The notes below the pieces were generated by a model. That model searched no databases, was not told the DNA's origin, and was given only the letters and a program-made list of their open reading frames with translations. The position numbers and the translations under genes are program-made. Below, piece by piece: positions 1 through 12,500 of a stretch of DNA of 64,000 nt (the stretch's first letter is position 1; every line of letters starts with the position of its first letter). Source of the DNA: Lagopus muta (Eukaryota; Chordata; Aves; Galliformes; Phasianidae); contig NC_064449.1 in NCBI RefSeq assembly GCF_023343835.1, positions 1,766,778-1,830,777 on the forward strand, written 5' to 3'.

Positions 1-54
1 GAGCTGTGCGGGGTCTGGATGCGTTGAGTTCTGACAGGGAAGGAGGGAGCTGGG

Positions 55-248
55 ATGGCTCAGCCTAAAGAGGAAAAGGCTCAGGGGAGACGTTATTGCT
101 GCAGCACCTGGAAGGGGGTTGTGGTGAGGTGGGGATTGGCCTCTGCTCCTGGATAACAGCAACAGGACGAGAGGTGATGGCCTCAAGTTGCACCATGGAA
201 AGGACCTCAGTGGTCCTTTCCAACCTTCATGATTCCATGGTTCTATGA
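55..248 (+). mobile_element. CR1 LINE 3' fragment
   Basis: Degenerate CR1 text: the ggctc...ggggagacgttattgc run, the acgagaggtgatggcctcaa block, and the 3' end with tccttTCCAACCTTCATGATTCC and a TTCTATGAG tail. Truncated at the 5' side, as most CR1 copies are. It lies just past the stop of the minus-strand dehydrogenase. Confidence 0.75.
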
Positions 249-436
249 GTGGGGCTGCTGTGGATGTTTGTCTCAAAGCTGCACCGGTGCTCTGGGTCCA
301 AACGCTTGTGCAGACCCAGCCACCGCTGCCCTGGAGACGGAAATACCTCTGTTCAGCAGCGACCCCCATCGGGGGCTCGCCGTGCTCCCTGCAGCTGCCT
401 CGGGTGCAACCTGAGCGTCTCCGTTACCTGTCTGAG

Positions 437-560
437 TCACAGCCTGCTGCCCGCGGGGCTGCCGTCGTACACCAGGGCGCCGTCCAGGGTCGACTCCTCG
501 GCGCTGTAGCTGCCGTTCTCCATCTCTGCAGCCGCGGGGCAGAGTTCCTGCCTGCACCAC
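437..560 (-). CDS. dehydrogenase exon 14, C-terminus ending SRL
   Basis: Acceptor GTGTTCAG; stop TGA at 439-437. Encodes [15 protein letters not shown] and a tail closing with PAGSRL. The final SRL fits the PTS1 consensus for peroxisomal import. I saw no clear AATAAA between the stop and the window edge. Confidence 0.9.
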
Positions 561-3500
561 CTGAACACAGAACGCGGCGGTTTGTCCGAGCCGTGCTGCG
601 CACGCAACGCCGGCTGCTCCCGAGGGTTTCCCCGAGTTGGACGATTCTCGTCGCTGTGGGGTGGAGATTCCCCAGGGTGCAGGGAATGGCAGCGATGCTG
701 CTGGGAACCAACCCACAAAGCTGTTGGTTTCCACCCGGGATGTGAAGTTCGGGTCTGACCGCAGCGTGGCCCCCATGCAGGCAGAGCAGCGCTGCGGCAC
801 GAGGGGTCACCTAACGTGGTCAGAGCCAAGGGCTTTGCTTACCTCTGAGCGGCACAGACATCAAGGCGGGAGGAGCCAGGCCGAGCCGCGTGCTCAATTA
901 GCAGAGCTCCTGCGAAAGGACGCGGTGTGTCAGTGCTGCTGGGCTTCGGGTGGCTGAGCTGCCTCTGCTGGAAAGGAGGTGGGGACAGCAGGCCGAGCAG
1001 CCTGAGCTGTGGGCGTCCCTGTTTGCCGTGGGGGAGTGGGACCAGACGGCCTCTCAAGGTCCCTTCCAACTCAAGCTGTTCTATGATTGCACGACGGCTT
1101 TCTTTAAAACTCCGCTCCTGAGCTGGAGCGAAGCCTGGGGACAGCAGGACAGCTCACAGCCCTCCTGCTCTGAAATTCACCTCTGTCCTCCCTACCTGCA
1201 TAGATCCTTGCTAGGGAGTAGGAGAAGTCTCTTGCTGCCAGCTCCATGGGCGCTGCCCCTTCGGAAGCAGCTCCTCGGCAGAACCGTGCGAGGCGGCCGG
1301 CGGCATCCTGCACAGACTGCGCTGCGGCCTGCAGCTCCGCGCTGCTCCAAGCCGACTCCAGTTTGTTCTGCAAAACAATCACGGGAGGCGCGTTGACCTG
1401 CGTGGCACCGAGGCCAACGAGGGGTCGGCTCCAAGCACCCGAGGGGCTGCGGGTGTCCCTGCTCACTGCAAAGTGCTTTCCTCTGAAACGAGGCCCTCGG
1501 CGCTGTGCTGCACCTCTGCAGCGCTCACATCCCTCCCTGCAGCGAGGCTGAGGGCAGAACAGGAACACGTTTGGATTTACGCTGTTTGTCATTCAGTCTC
1601 CTTTGAGGCCATTCATGAACCAACACCTACCAGCACCTGCAGCGTCGCTGCCGTTCCCCCAGCAGCACAGCAAAGCAGCGGCGCTCAGCCTGCGCAGCCA
1701 AACCTGTTCTGTTTTCTGTACTGCTTCTACAACAACACCCCAGGCAGCGCTGCCTGCCTGCAAGGACGGCGCAGTGCTGTTCTGCTGTTCTGCGCTCGAG
1801 GCACAGGAGCGCTCGCAGGAGATGCTGTATGAATACAAAAAGCCCATCATTAAAGGGCCAAGACAAAGTGCAAAGAACCCTCCGAGCCACAGAATGCCCA
1901 TGAGGTGGTTTAAAAATGGATCAAAGTCCCCAGGGGCACAAACGTATCCCCAGCAGCTTGGGTGGCAGCCAGCACTGCGCCGTGCTGCAAACAGGCCCAG
2001 GCCACGCTGCCCTGGCTGTGCTCCCAGGCCAAGGGCTGTCTGAATGGTTTTCGGCAGCACAGCGATCAGCGGCAGCGTGGAGAGCATCAGAACGGGGCTG
2101 GAAGCACAAGTGTCAGCTCTGTTGTTCTGTGGGCTCTCACCTCAGTAAGCTGCGCTGATTTCCTGCTGTGCTGAAGCTGTGGCTTGGAAAGGAGCTGAAA
2201 CCATACAGCCCAAACTCTGCAGACCCCTGGATCGCGTGTCCCAGTCCCAACTGTTCCAATCAACGTGAGCCTGTAGAGGCCAGCTTCTTTCCAGGCCATT
2301 TTTAGAGCCTACCACCCTCTCCTCCACTCTCTTCAGTGTCAGACTGAACTGCTTGTTAATTAGTGGCTCTGCTCGTTAGTCCTGCTTATGAACAAACGTG
2401 GCTTTCTTGTTTGGTGGTCACATTGTTTGAGGCATTTTTCCATCAATGGAAGTTGCACAAGAGGATGGTAAGAACCCGTGTTGGAGCTCAGGGCCCAGCT
2501 GCAGCCCTGGGAGCAGTCAGGTCTGGTTAATGCGTCTGGGAGGAAGCGCAGGATGGAGCTGCTCCCTCCAAGATGCACCAGAGCCCACAGCTCAGCTCGT
2601 GTCAGCGCCACGCTCTGCACTTCACTTCCCTTCTGCTGGAGCTGTGCTGAACGGAGCCCACAGAGGCACCACCTCTGCCCTGCACCCCAAAGCAAACTGA
2701 GTGCTGAAGGCAGAGAAGCAGCCCAGAACTCTCACTTCTTCTCGTGGGGGATGAGAAAGCAACATCTGCAGGTGCTGAAATCCAGCAGCTTAGGATTCCC
2801 AAGCACAGCTGTGTGCTAATGTGGTCTGAATTGCTCTACCTCAATGAATAATCCAATTCCTGAGGGAACATCCTCTGACGTGGTGATCGTGCCTTCCGGG
2901 CTGCTTTGTGCGCCCCTTGATGGCACGGATTCTCATTTACCTTCAGGAAATTTGAGCTTCTTTGAACTCTCCGTGGCTGAGCGCCTTTAAAGGAGCAGCC
3001 TGTGGGTAAGGGCAGGGAGCTGCACCTCCAAGGAGGCAGCAGTGGGATTCCTTTGGCTCTTTCCATCTTTTCAGTGGGAATAAAAATAGAAAGTCATATT
3101 GCAGAAGGTGGCTCTGGAGAAGGTTTCGGATTTATCAGACTTGTGCTGCTTTTGCAGCTTAAGGAAAAACAACAGAGCAAAACAAACAGAAGAACCCCAC
3201 AAAACTGATTTGGGGCTCAGGGAGGTGACTCACATTAAAAATAAACTCACATCGGTGCCTTTCCTGAAGAACAGACAGTGCACAGCTCCTCATTGCAGAG
3301 ATGAAATTATCTGCGCTTTTTGCAGCATGCAAGGATCCCAAAATCAACACTGCCTGTGCTCTGCTTTTGTAAGTGCCATTTAAAAAGCAGATTGTGAAAC
3401 AGCTCGGGGTGCTTGTCCAAAGCCATGAGTTTGGGCACGTTCTCTAGCAGTCTCAGCCAGAAGCACCAACACCAAGGCTGCCAAAGCATCAAAGCAGGCT

Positions 3501-6500
3501 TACTGGTGCTTTGCTGAGGGCTCACCTGCACTGTGGAGAAGAACACGGCCATCGCCTGCCCCCGGCTCTTGGTGAGGGACCTCAGGACGTCGAGTGATAG
3601 GACATTTGTTGTTCCTTCCCATATGGACAGCACCTGTGTGATAGGAGGGACTGTGAGAGCACAGAGGAGCTGCTGGGGGCTGAAAGCTGCCAGAAAGGAC
3701 AGCGAACGTGAGGCTGCAGAGCTACAGAGTAACAGGAGATCCAGACAATCTCCAGGGATTTCCTGCCTGACCACAAGTGGAAAGAAGCTCTGGTGAGGAG
3801 AGCTAGGGGGTGAGTCTGGGACGTATGGGAACTGCTGATCCCGGCCTGAAGCACTGATAGAAGAGTGACTGAATTGAGGTGAGGGCAATTCAGCTGTGAT
3901 AGGAAGGGATGGAGCCTGGCTGCACCTCTCCTAGGCCTCACTGAAGGGCTGGCTGCTCACTGGGGAAGGATCTCTTTCTGGTGATCCCTCCTTGGTGGAG
4001 CTTTGCCCTGCAAACCTGGAATCTTCTGATAGGGGTGAGCAATCTTCTTCCCTTCCTTTGTAGCACCTGTTTATTGTCCCAGTCCTTTTGTCATTACATC
4101 TCTGTTGTGATGCCTTTCCCGTTGTGCTGATCTGTCCAATCCCTACAGGTCTGTGTTTTCATTTGAGCCTGTCTGTACCAGGCAGCTAAGAAGGGATGAA
4201 GTGAGGCACAAGCTTTTCCTGCTGTTCTCTTACCAGAGTATCACGAACTATGACTGGTAAGCCTGTATCCTCCATGTAACCTTGTCCTCCAAAAGACTCC
4301 ATTGCCTCAATAGCAACGGCAGAAGCCTGCAAAAAAAAAAGCAGAGAGCCAACATAATACACAACGCACAGAGGGAGAAAGTGGCCAGAAACCTCTGACA
4401 TCACACTGCAGTTCCTGCCAGGATAGGGCTGCCGGGCCCCTGAGCTGCTGAGGCAGGCTGCTGGTTACACAGGGGGAGCTGCAGCCTGGGGAACAGAGAC
4501 TGAGCAACACTGGGGGGAGATGTGGGAGCAGTCAGAGCTGGGGAGAAGTTCCAGGAGGGGTGTTTGTCACTGGAGTTCTCTCTAAGTAAGGGCAAAACTG
4601 TGCTTGCTTGGTGCATAAAGGAGGTGCCTGTATCTCAGGAGAATCTTTGCCACCTGCTTGCCTACGATGTGTAAGCTTCTGTATCCAAGCTGATGGCAGG
4701 TAAGGAGGGGCTGGACGCCCGAAGTGAAGGCTAATGCGACTAACACTGCTACCTCTCTTCTGTTTATTCATAACTAGGAGAAGGATATTTCCTGTGGCTC
4801 AGGGTCCCAACTTGGCCTTGGAGCACAGGGAGTTCTGCTAAAGCCTCAGCACCATTCCTCTGTGGCAGATGCAGTGCATCAGAGCGCTTGCTCTGCCTGT
4901 TGTCCCCATGGCTCGCCTGCTGGAAGGACCCTGGTGTGCTGGGTGCTTCCTGAGAGCAGGGTTACAGGTCTCCCAATTGAAAGCCCAGCCTTAGTGCAGA
5001 GCAGCCATCATGCTGCAGGCCCTGCAGGGCGGTCGCTCGCTGCCTGTACTGCTGCTCCTGCTGCCCTCTGTGTTGGCTGTGCTACAACATCTCTTTTCCA
5101 GCTCTTTGGGAACGCACAGCCCTGCTCCAGACAAACCCATTGCTTGTTCCATACCTGCTTCCCCGTGTACAGTTTGGCAACTGGCACAAGCAGTCTCAAG
5201 AGGAGCTGGTCCTGCTCGCTTGCCATGTTGGTTTCTGCAAGTCCAAGCAGCCGAGCCATCTCCATAAGGAGAAGAAAAGCCCCTCGTGTCTGCACCTGTG
5301 TGGGGAGAAGCAGGGAGCTTTGCTGGCGTGGGTCCTGAGCTCAGACTGGTCCCAGCCTGGGCTGCTGAGGTGCCACGAGCCTGTCTGGAAGTGGCAAAAT
5401 CCAACCCTTCCCAAAATTGTCTTCAGAGACAAAGACCAGTGACCAGCAAGGCACGACGTGTTAGAAGCAGCCCAGTATGAAGAAAGGGACAATGCCATCT
5501 CCCTGGGCCTAACAGGAGCCTTATCAAAGCTTCCATCAGGCACCCAGGCCACAAATCCACGCTCCTCCAAATGATAATGGACACGAGGCTGCACCTCTGA
5601 GAGTCTCAGACCACCAGACTTGCAAAGTCTTTGACAGATTCCATGTGACATTCGACATGCTGCCTTGGCAAGCTGCAATGTGCCAAGCAGTGGGAGATGG
5701 AGATTTGTAGCTCCTGTGTGTGATGGTGTGCTGTGGGACTGTGTGGGATCTGGCCTTTCTTTTGGAGGAAGCTCTGGCCGTAGAATGCTACAGGCTAGGA
5801 GATGCTATAGCTTTAAACTGGGAGATGCTGGAGCTTTAAATTATGCTTGGCAGCTGTTGGGGTAACATTCCCTCTCCTCCTTGCTCCGTTCTGCATGAAG
5901 AGTTTTAAATGCTGGTTTAAATCTTTGCACTCCTGCAGCCCAAGAATGAACAGTGCTGTTACACCAGCTAAAAGAAACAGTGCCTGGATGGATGAGGAGA
6001 ACTGTGTGCCTTCTTTTTGAAGTTCTGGCAGTGGGAGGAAGCTGCTGTGTCTCGGGTTTAGTGGACTGCTCCAGCTCAGCTTTGAGGCAGAGCTGTGAGA
6101 CACTTTGCCACGAGCGAAGGCCCACAGCCAGAGCCCCAGCTCACTCCTCTCCTCTACCACTTAACCATTATTTCACTGGATGCAAATTACATCTGGAGGC
6201 TGTATTCAAATGGGTGCCTCGTGGTGGTGAGCACTGTGTGGGCAGACTGACAGCAAAGCCATCTCTGAATATGCAGTGTGCCCCCTTGGAGGTCCCTACA
6301 GCCCGCTGAGAACAGAGCAGTTCATCTCCTGTTGTGTGAGCTGCCAGCTGTGCTGCGTGGCTCTGCGTCAGCCCTGCACGTCTGTTAAGTGCAGCTCAGG
6401 AGGCCGTGGTGCCTTGCTTGGAAGCTGATGTAATGACCGACCCCAGAGGGCACAGCACAGTGGAAGCACACTGAGCTCTGGTGTCCCTCTCACAACAGCT

Positions 6501-9500
6501 CCAGGTCATTGCTGTTAGGGAAACCTACGGTGCAGCGCAGAAGCATCAGCTCTGATCTGCAGCATCAGCTCAAATCCCAGCAGACTGTGGCAATTCCCAG
6601 CTCCCTACACCTCATCTCCACACGGAGCCAGACTGGCTGTGCTCTCAGGCCACAGAGGATCCTTGTCCTCTTTCTGTTTTCCCAGACTCAGCTCTGCTCC
6701 TGCAGCCTTACCTCCATCCGGGCGATCGTCTGCATGTGCAGGGGATGATCTTTGAGGAGCTTCCCGAAGGCAACCCGTTTTAGGGCATACTGCCTGCTCA
6801 GACTGATCATCCTGGGGAGAATACAGACAGTGCAAGGTGTCAGAGAAGCATCTTTCCTACTTCCTTTCCAGGCTTTTCCTTCCACCCATCCTCACTGGAT
6901 GAGCTTTGCCTGGCTCATTCCAGCCCACACACAGGCCAGCTCCTTCCAGCTCTGCTGGCTTCCAGACCCGTGCCTGCAGAGGCAGTGCTGAGCACTGCAA
7001 AATCCCCCGTGCTCATAAGCTGTTCCTTCAGCTCTGGGGGGATCCGTGCTGCCTTCACCTTCTCATGGAAGCTACTGCACCGATGACGTTGTGGATCCGA
7101 GTTATGTTCAGCATGTTGGAGATGGAGGCCACTCCACGACCTTCTGCAGAGATCTGAAACCACCAAGGAACAAAGGTTGGAGCCGAAGCACCTCCCTCTC
7201 AGTAAGAGATGTGCCCAAAGGCAGACAGATGCAGCCATCCACTCTGCTTCTGTCTATCCTCCAGTGGCAGAGAGACCTGCTTGCTTTGGAACACTGCTGT
7301 CTCATTTTAGCCACATGGCATAGAGAGATTTGGGGACCAGCAGGAGTCAGCGTGATCAGTTCTGGTTCCTGGCTGCTCGTTCTACCTGTATGCTACGCAG
7401 AACTGTCCCTCAGCTGGGCTCATGCAACTGCATCAGGGAAATGACCAGCTTAAAACCACTTTCTTTTTTCTCCTGCACGATTTTCCCTGAGCCATTCACA
7501 GCTTCAACAGAGCCCTGCTGGGGAAGGATTCTGCAGAATGAGCAGCCAGCCCCGGATGTGGGACGTAGCCCCACTTGTTCAGGTGGTATCGCTGCCAACC
7601 CCTCCAAGAGCAGCCTGCCTTGCCAAGCCCGCCGAGTCCCGGGAGGAGGGGCAAACCTCACTCACCAGCTCTGCTTTAGCTCCATTTAGCCACAGCTCTG
7701 CTGTCGCCATCTGCCGTGTGCCCAACTTCGCTTTCAGTCTTTGCACTTGGATACCATTCAGCTTTTCCTCCTCGTCTCGAACCCTCAGGAAGAACAGGGA
7801 CAGCCCGCCGGAGCCCTGGGGTCGTTCGAAAGGCATGCAGAGAAGATTTCATGACAATGAAAAAAGGAAGTTAAAAGTTCCCCTCCTCCCCCAGGCGTTC
7901 CACCGCAGAACAGACCTGTTTCACACGTCCTTCAGCATCCTCTATCCTGGCCAGGGTCAGTGCCATATCAGAATCAGCAGCTGATGTAAACCATTTAAAA
8001 CCATAGAGATGATATGTGCCATCTGGCTGCTTTCTGGCCACCGTCTCTGTGCCATTAGCTGCAAAAAAGGAGCAGAAGATCACGGCTTTACAGGAACTTC
8101 TGCATCAATCGATGCTGATTTTCAGTTTAAGCAGCAGCTCTTTAAGTCGCCCTATGCTGTCTGGATGAAATATGGATTAGCTGCTAATCTCTTTCACTGA
8201 CACTGGATAAGAAATGCAGCCAGAGTTAAGAACTGGAAAGGAAAAATGTTCAGTTTAGCTGCAAGTCTACCCAGCAACAGCCCAATCTAACAGTGGTAAG
8301 GCAGTGCTCTGTAAGCAAAACGTGCTGTGTTTGTAATACAAGGCCTCTGTTTAGGAGCTACCTCAGCCAAGAGCCACAAGGGATGCCATCATCCAGAGCC
8401 CTGCAATGATGCCACCTCTGTAGCTCTCCCTGCGCAGCTGATCTCCACTCCTCCAACTGGGAAGAAGGTTCACCAGAGGCAGGTGACTCCCTTTCCTGCA
8501 GTGGGGTCCTGAGGTTTCCCAGCTATTGCAATCATTTGCCAAGGGCCAAAGCTGAAGGTGAAGGCTGCTCCTCAGTCCCAGCTGCCCTGCTCAAGGTTTG
8601 GATCACAGAGCAGACATCAGAGTGCGACCTGAGCAAGGAGCAGAGCTCTGTACCTGTGAGCAGTGCACAGAGGCTGGGCCTTCTGTTGGTCAAACACAGC
8701 TCTGTGTGTAGGATTTTTTGGACGTTCTCAGCCCTCCCTGGCACACCTGGCTGCTGCCCACCCAACACGTACCAACATCAGAGCCCCCCCGGCGCTCAGT
8801 CATCCACTGGCCAGAGGTCCAGAACTTCCTGGGGTCCCGAGATGTCAGACGGTCAAAAGCATTTCTCAGAGATGCAGGAACACCCAGGGACTGTTTGGGG
8901 GGAGGGAAAAGAAACCAAAATCATACTGAAGTAGATGCAATTAGACATTAGCCTTAATTAACACTGGCTTGTCCTACGAGCATCCTCACCAGTCTCAGAA
9001 TGGGTTGTCTGCAGTCAGGGCTGTCCTGCACTGCATCTGTTTGCACTGCTGGCAATGTGAAACCACCTGGCTTGAGTGCAGCTGCACTGCGTGGGCAGGA
9101 AGTGCAGCCTGAGGAGTGCTGAGCAGCACTGCTCACCTTGAACTGCTGCACTGCTTGACAGCTGGACAGAGCTCCCAGGGCAGCACCAGTACATCTGTGT
9201 GCATCTTTGGATGTCACCAGCATCCAAGAAAAGGTAATTCCCTTGTGGAATTTTGTTTCTCTTCAGTTAGGATGCCCAGGGTTAGCTACTTTCTGCCTTG
9301 CTTTTCCCTGCACCCCACATAGCTAGTTACATAGTGCAAAGGTGTCTCTGAAACACAGCCAGACCTTCAGACTGGGAAGCCTTGATAGCTCAGATCCATC
9401 CATCATGTTTGGATCTGGCTCAATTCATTTAACTCCTGCTCCACAGAGGGGACAGGGAAAGAAGGCTGTTGAACCTCATAGTAAGAAAGGTGGGACAACT

Positions 9501-12500
9501 TTCCAGCTCCTGCAGTGCTACTGCAGGGTTTGTATGCAGTAGAGGCCTGGCTGTGCAAGTACTGTATGCAAACATAGAAGCTGGCCTGGGTGCACAGGCT
9601 GTAACTGAAGCAGAAAGTCAGGTGGAGGGAGATGGAGCTGAGTCACAGAGCAAGGCAGGGCCACGTCCAGAGCCAGAAGGCAGATCAGCTCTCCCTGGTC
9701 CTCGGCCAGCTCTTCAGGACGTGGGCTGTGTCTTCAGAGAGCAGCTCAGCTCATACCTCAATGACTTTGGCTGCTCCATCAGTCATGGCCAGCGGACAGT
9801 TGAAACCCCCAGAGGCGGTTGAAAACAAGTACAGTTTGACAGCCTGGTGCACACGGCTAGGAGAGAGAGTGAAAACAGACGGGATTCACAGCAGTTCAGC
9901 AGCAGGAGGATATGCAGGTGTCTTGACTAGGAACAGAGGGGAAAAACACAGCCAAAATGGGTTGGTTAGACCATTCGTTTCTAGGAGAGAAGAAACGGCT
10001 TCAACCACGAAGGCAGAAGCAGAGCAGAAATGTTTCTTGGTCCCAGAGGAATTGCGAGCGTGGGGCTGGATGGAAGGCAGCGATTGCCATCTGGTGCACA
10101 TCAAGTGCACGCCTCAAAAATAAGAAATCTGGGTCTATCTCCAGAGGCTGGAACACAATGAAACTGCAAGTAAAATTCCAGACTTCTGTGTTACGAGTAA
10201 TGCATGTAAAGCTGGAGCAGCTCAGGGAAGCCAGGCCCCAGAATGAGGAAAGCGGCGCCAGAGAGCATTATGATCAACTGCAGGCCATTAGTTACACCTT
10301 ATCACTGCTGATGTGGAACATTGCAATGGACAGGCGCTGCTGTTCAGTACAGCAGTAGGTGTGCTTTGGTTCACGCATCACCTCCTACCCATTACACAAC
10401 AATTCAGTCCTTCCAGATGCTGAACACAGCCTGCAGGACACCAAGTCACTCCCATCCCACCCAGTTACCTCCAGTTGGAGTATCTTCTCTCATAGGCCTC
10501 AGCAATCAGCCCCTCCTCTGCTGCAATCTCCTTCATCCTCTTCCATGCTGAGCAGGTGACAATGTGATCCACCCGCTGCCCCCAGGCGTCGTACTGCCGA
10601 AATACAGGGGGATTCAACTCACATTCCCATCCCAGAGGTCCGATCTTGCTTAGCAGACGGTTTCCAAACCCCTCCAGCTCCTGGCTCACCTCCTCCAGTA
10701 CCTGTGAAGCAACGAGAGACTTTCAGTTCTCATTTGGAAGGCGAGGGGCCTCAGTGCTAATGGCAAAGGCAAAGTCCTGGCCGTACTGTTCTGGGCACTG
10801 ATGATCTCTTGCCACTTGGCTCACCGTGCTCTGTGACGCAGCAGGACAGCTTGTCTCTTGGCCTTTGCTGGCACAGCTGTGCTCAGCTGTCACGTTTTTT
10901 TTTCACAATCTTTTTTTCAAGTTACTCCTGGCAGCATCTCTGGGTTTTACAGAAGACAGAAGAGTTGTTGTATCGGGGCTGAGAGCCACACAGATGCATG
11001 CGAGAGAGGGATTTGGACGAGACGACCTCAAGATCCCTTCCAACCAAAGCCACTCTGTGATTTAGTGCTGGAAAAGAACGCCAAGGAAAAAGGTGCCAAA
11101 AATGGAAATCCTTCATCTCTATAGAAAAACTTCCACTGAAATCACCAGTTAACTCCTTATCAGATGGGAAAAGAAAGAGGGCTCCATCATCCATGACCCT
11201 GCAGACATTCAAGGCCAGCCGGGATGGGCTCCTGGGCAGCCTGACCTGGTGGTTGGCATCTCTGCCGTGGCAGGGTTGGAACTGGATGGTCTTTAAGGCC
11301 CCCTCCAACCTAAGCCATTCCATGCTGCACTGATTTGAGCTTCTGCCTTGCACATAAGGTGTGTCTACATTCACATTTCCACTCTGCAGCCAGCTTCCTG
11401 AATGCCCCCACATAAAGATTCATTAACTCTCTTTTTAGCCAGGCTTGGCTGGCTTGGACACGGGAGTCTGTCCATGGCTAATGGACAGAAACCATCACCT
11501 GCAGAGAAATGACTCATTCCCACCTCCCCAGCTCCTCGTGTTGAGGTGATGGAATTGCCCTCTGCAGGTGCTTGCTCCTCTTCACTGTCTGCAGCCAGAG
11601 CCTGGTGAACTTTAGACATAAACAACCTGATATAGACAAGGTTAAAGCTGGGTAACCCAGCCCCTAGCATGGATGGTTAGCAAAAATGTGTCCAAAGCTA
11701 TCATGGGGCGTCACGTGAGTGCCTAAACAAGATTAATTTTCAACAGAGGAATACTTTTTGCTGTTCTCTAGGCCCATAAAAGATGCTCATTTCCTCCTCG
11801 ATAATTGCAGTTGTGGAGGTGAATGCCATATTTGCTGTGACTGAATGGTGCAGTTATAAAACGCCTTTGTTTGCCGCTGCAGAAATACAAACCCTGCTTC
11901 CTTTCCCTGCTTCCCCTTGCACTGACTTTTCATCACACTCCATCCCGTACGACTGATCCTTCCACTGCTCTGTGTGGTGAGAACCCTTCACACGCTGTCC
12001 AGCCTGGAAGTCTCCATCCTCACAACACACGTTGTTTTTTCAGGTGAACATTGCAGCAGCCTTAGAGATCACAACACAAGCCCACAGGAGCGCTGGGTGC
12101 GTGCCCCAAGGCTTATTGCCCTGTAACTATTTGAAAGCTAGTTCAGAGAGACAAGCTAGGAATCCAAAGTAGAAGGATTTCACTGATCCCTGAAGTACCA
12201 GAAGGACCTTTGGACCATTTAGCTGGAGGTTTTTGCGGGCAGATGGACATGCGTTCACCACAGGTCTCCTGTCAGCACACTCCTGTCAGCTCACTACCAA
12301 CTCCGTACCCACATCTAAAGAAACCACAGCACCTAGCTGTGAGCTTTGCTCCTGACCTACAAACCTGCCCAACCGTGTTTATTTCCAAGGGAAAAGAACA
12401 AAATCAGAGCTGCTACGTTTGTGCATAACGCACTGCTGCTGGGGCACCTGCAAACCATGAGGTTCCAAGCTGCAGCCACTAGCTGGTCTCCTTCACCCCA

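Noticed and set aside
1-436. 3' end of MTMR3, expected left of HORMAD2 by human synteny
   Set aside because: No MTMR3-like coding sequence or plus-strand exon was recognisable; it probably lies outside the window.
1593-2087. 164-codon minus-strand frame inside dehydrogenase intron 11
   Set aside because: No splice sites in phase with exons 11 and 12, which already join directly, and no family match.
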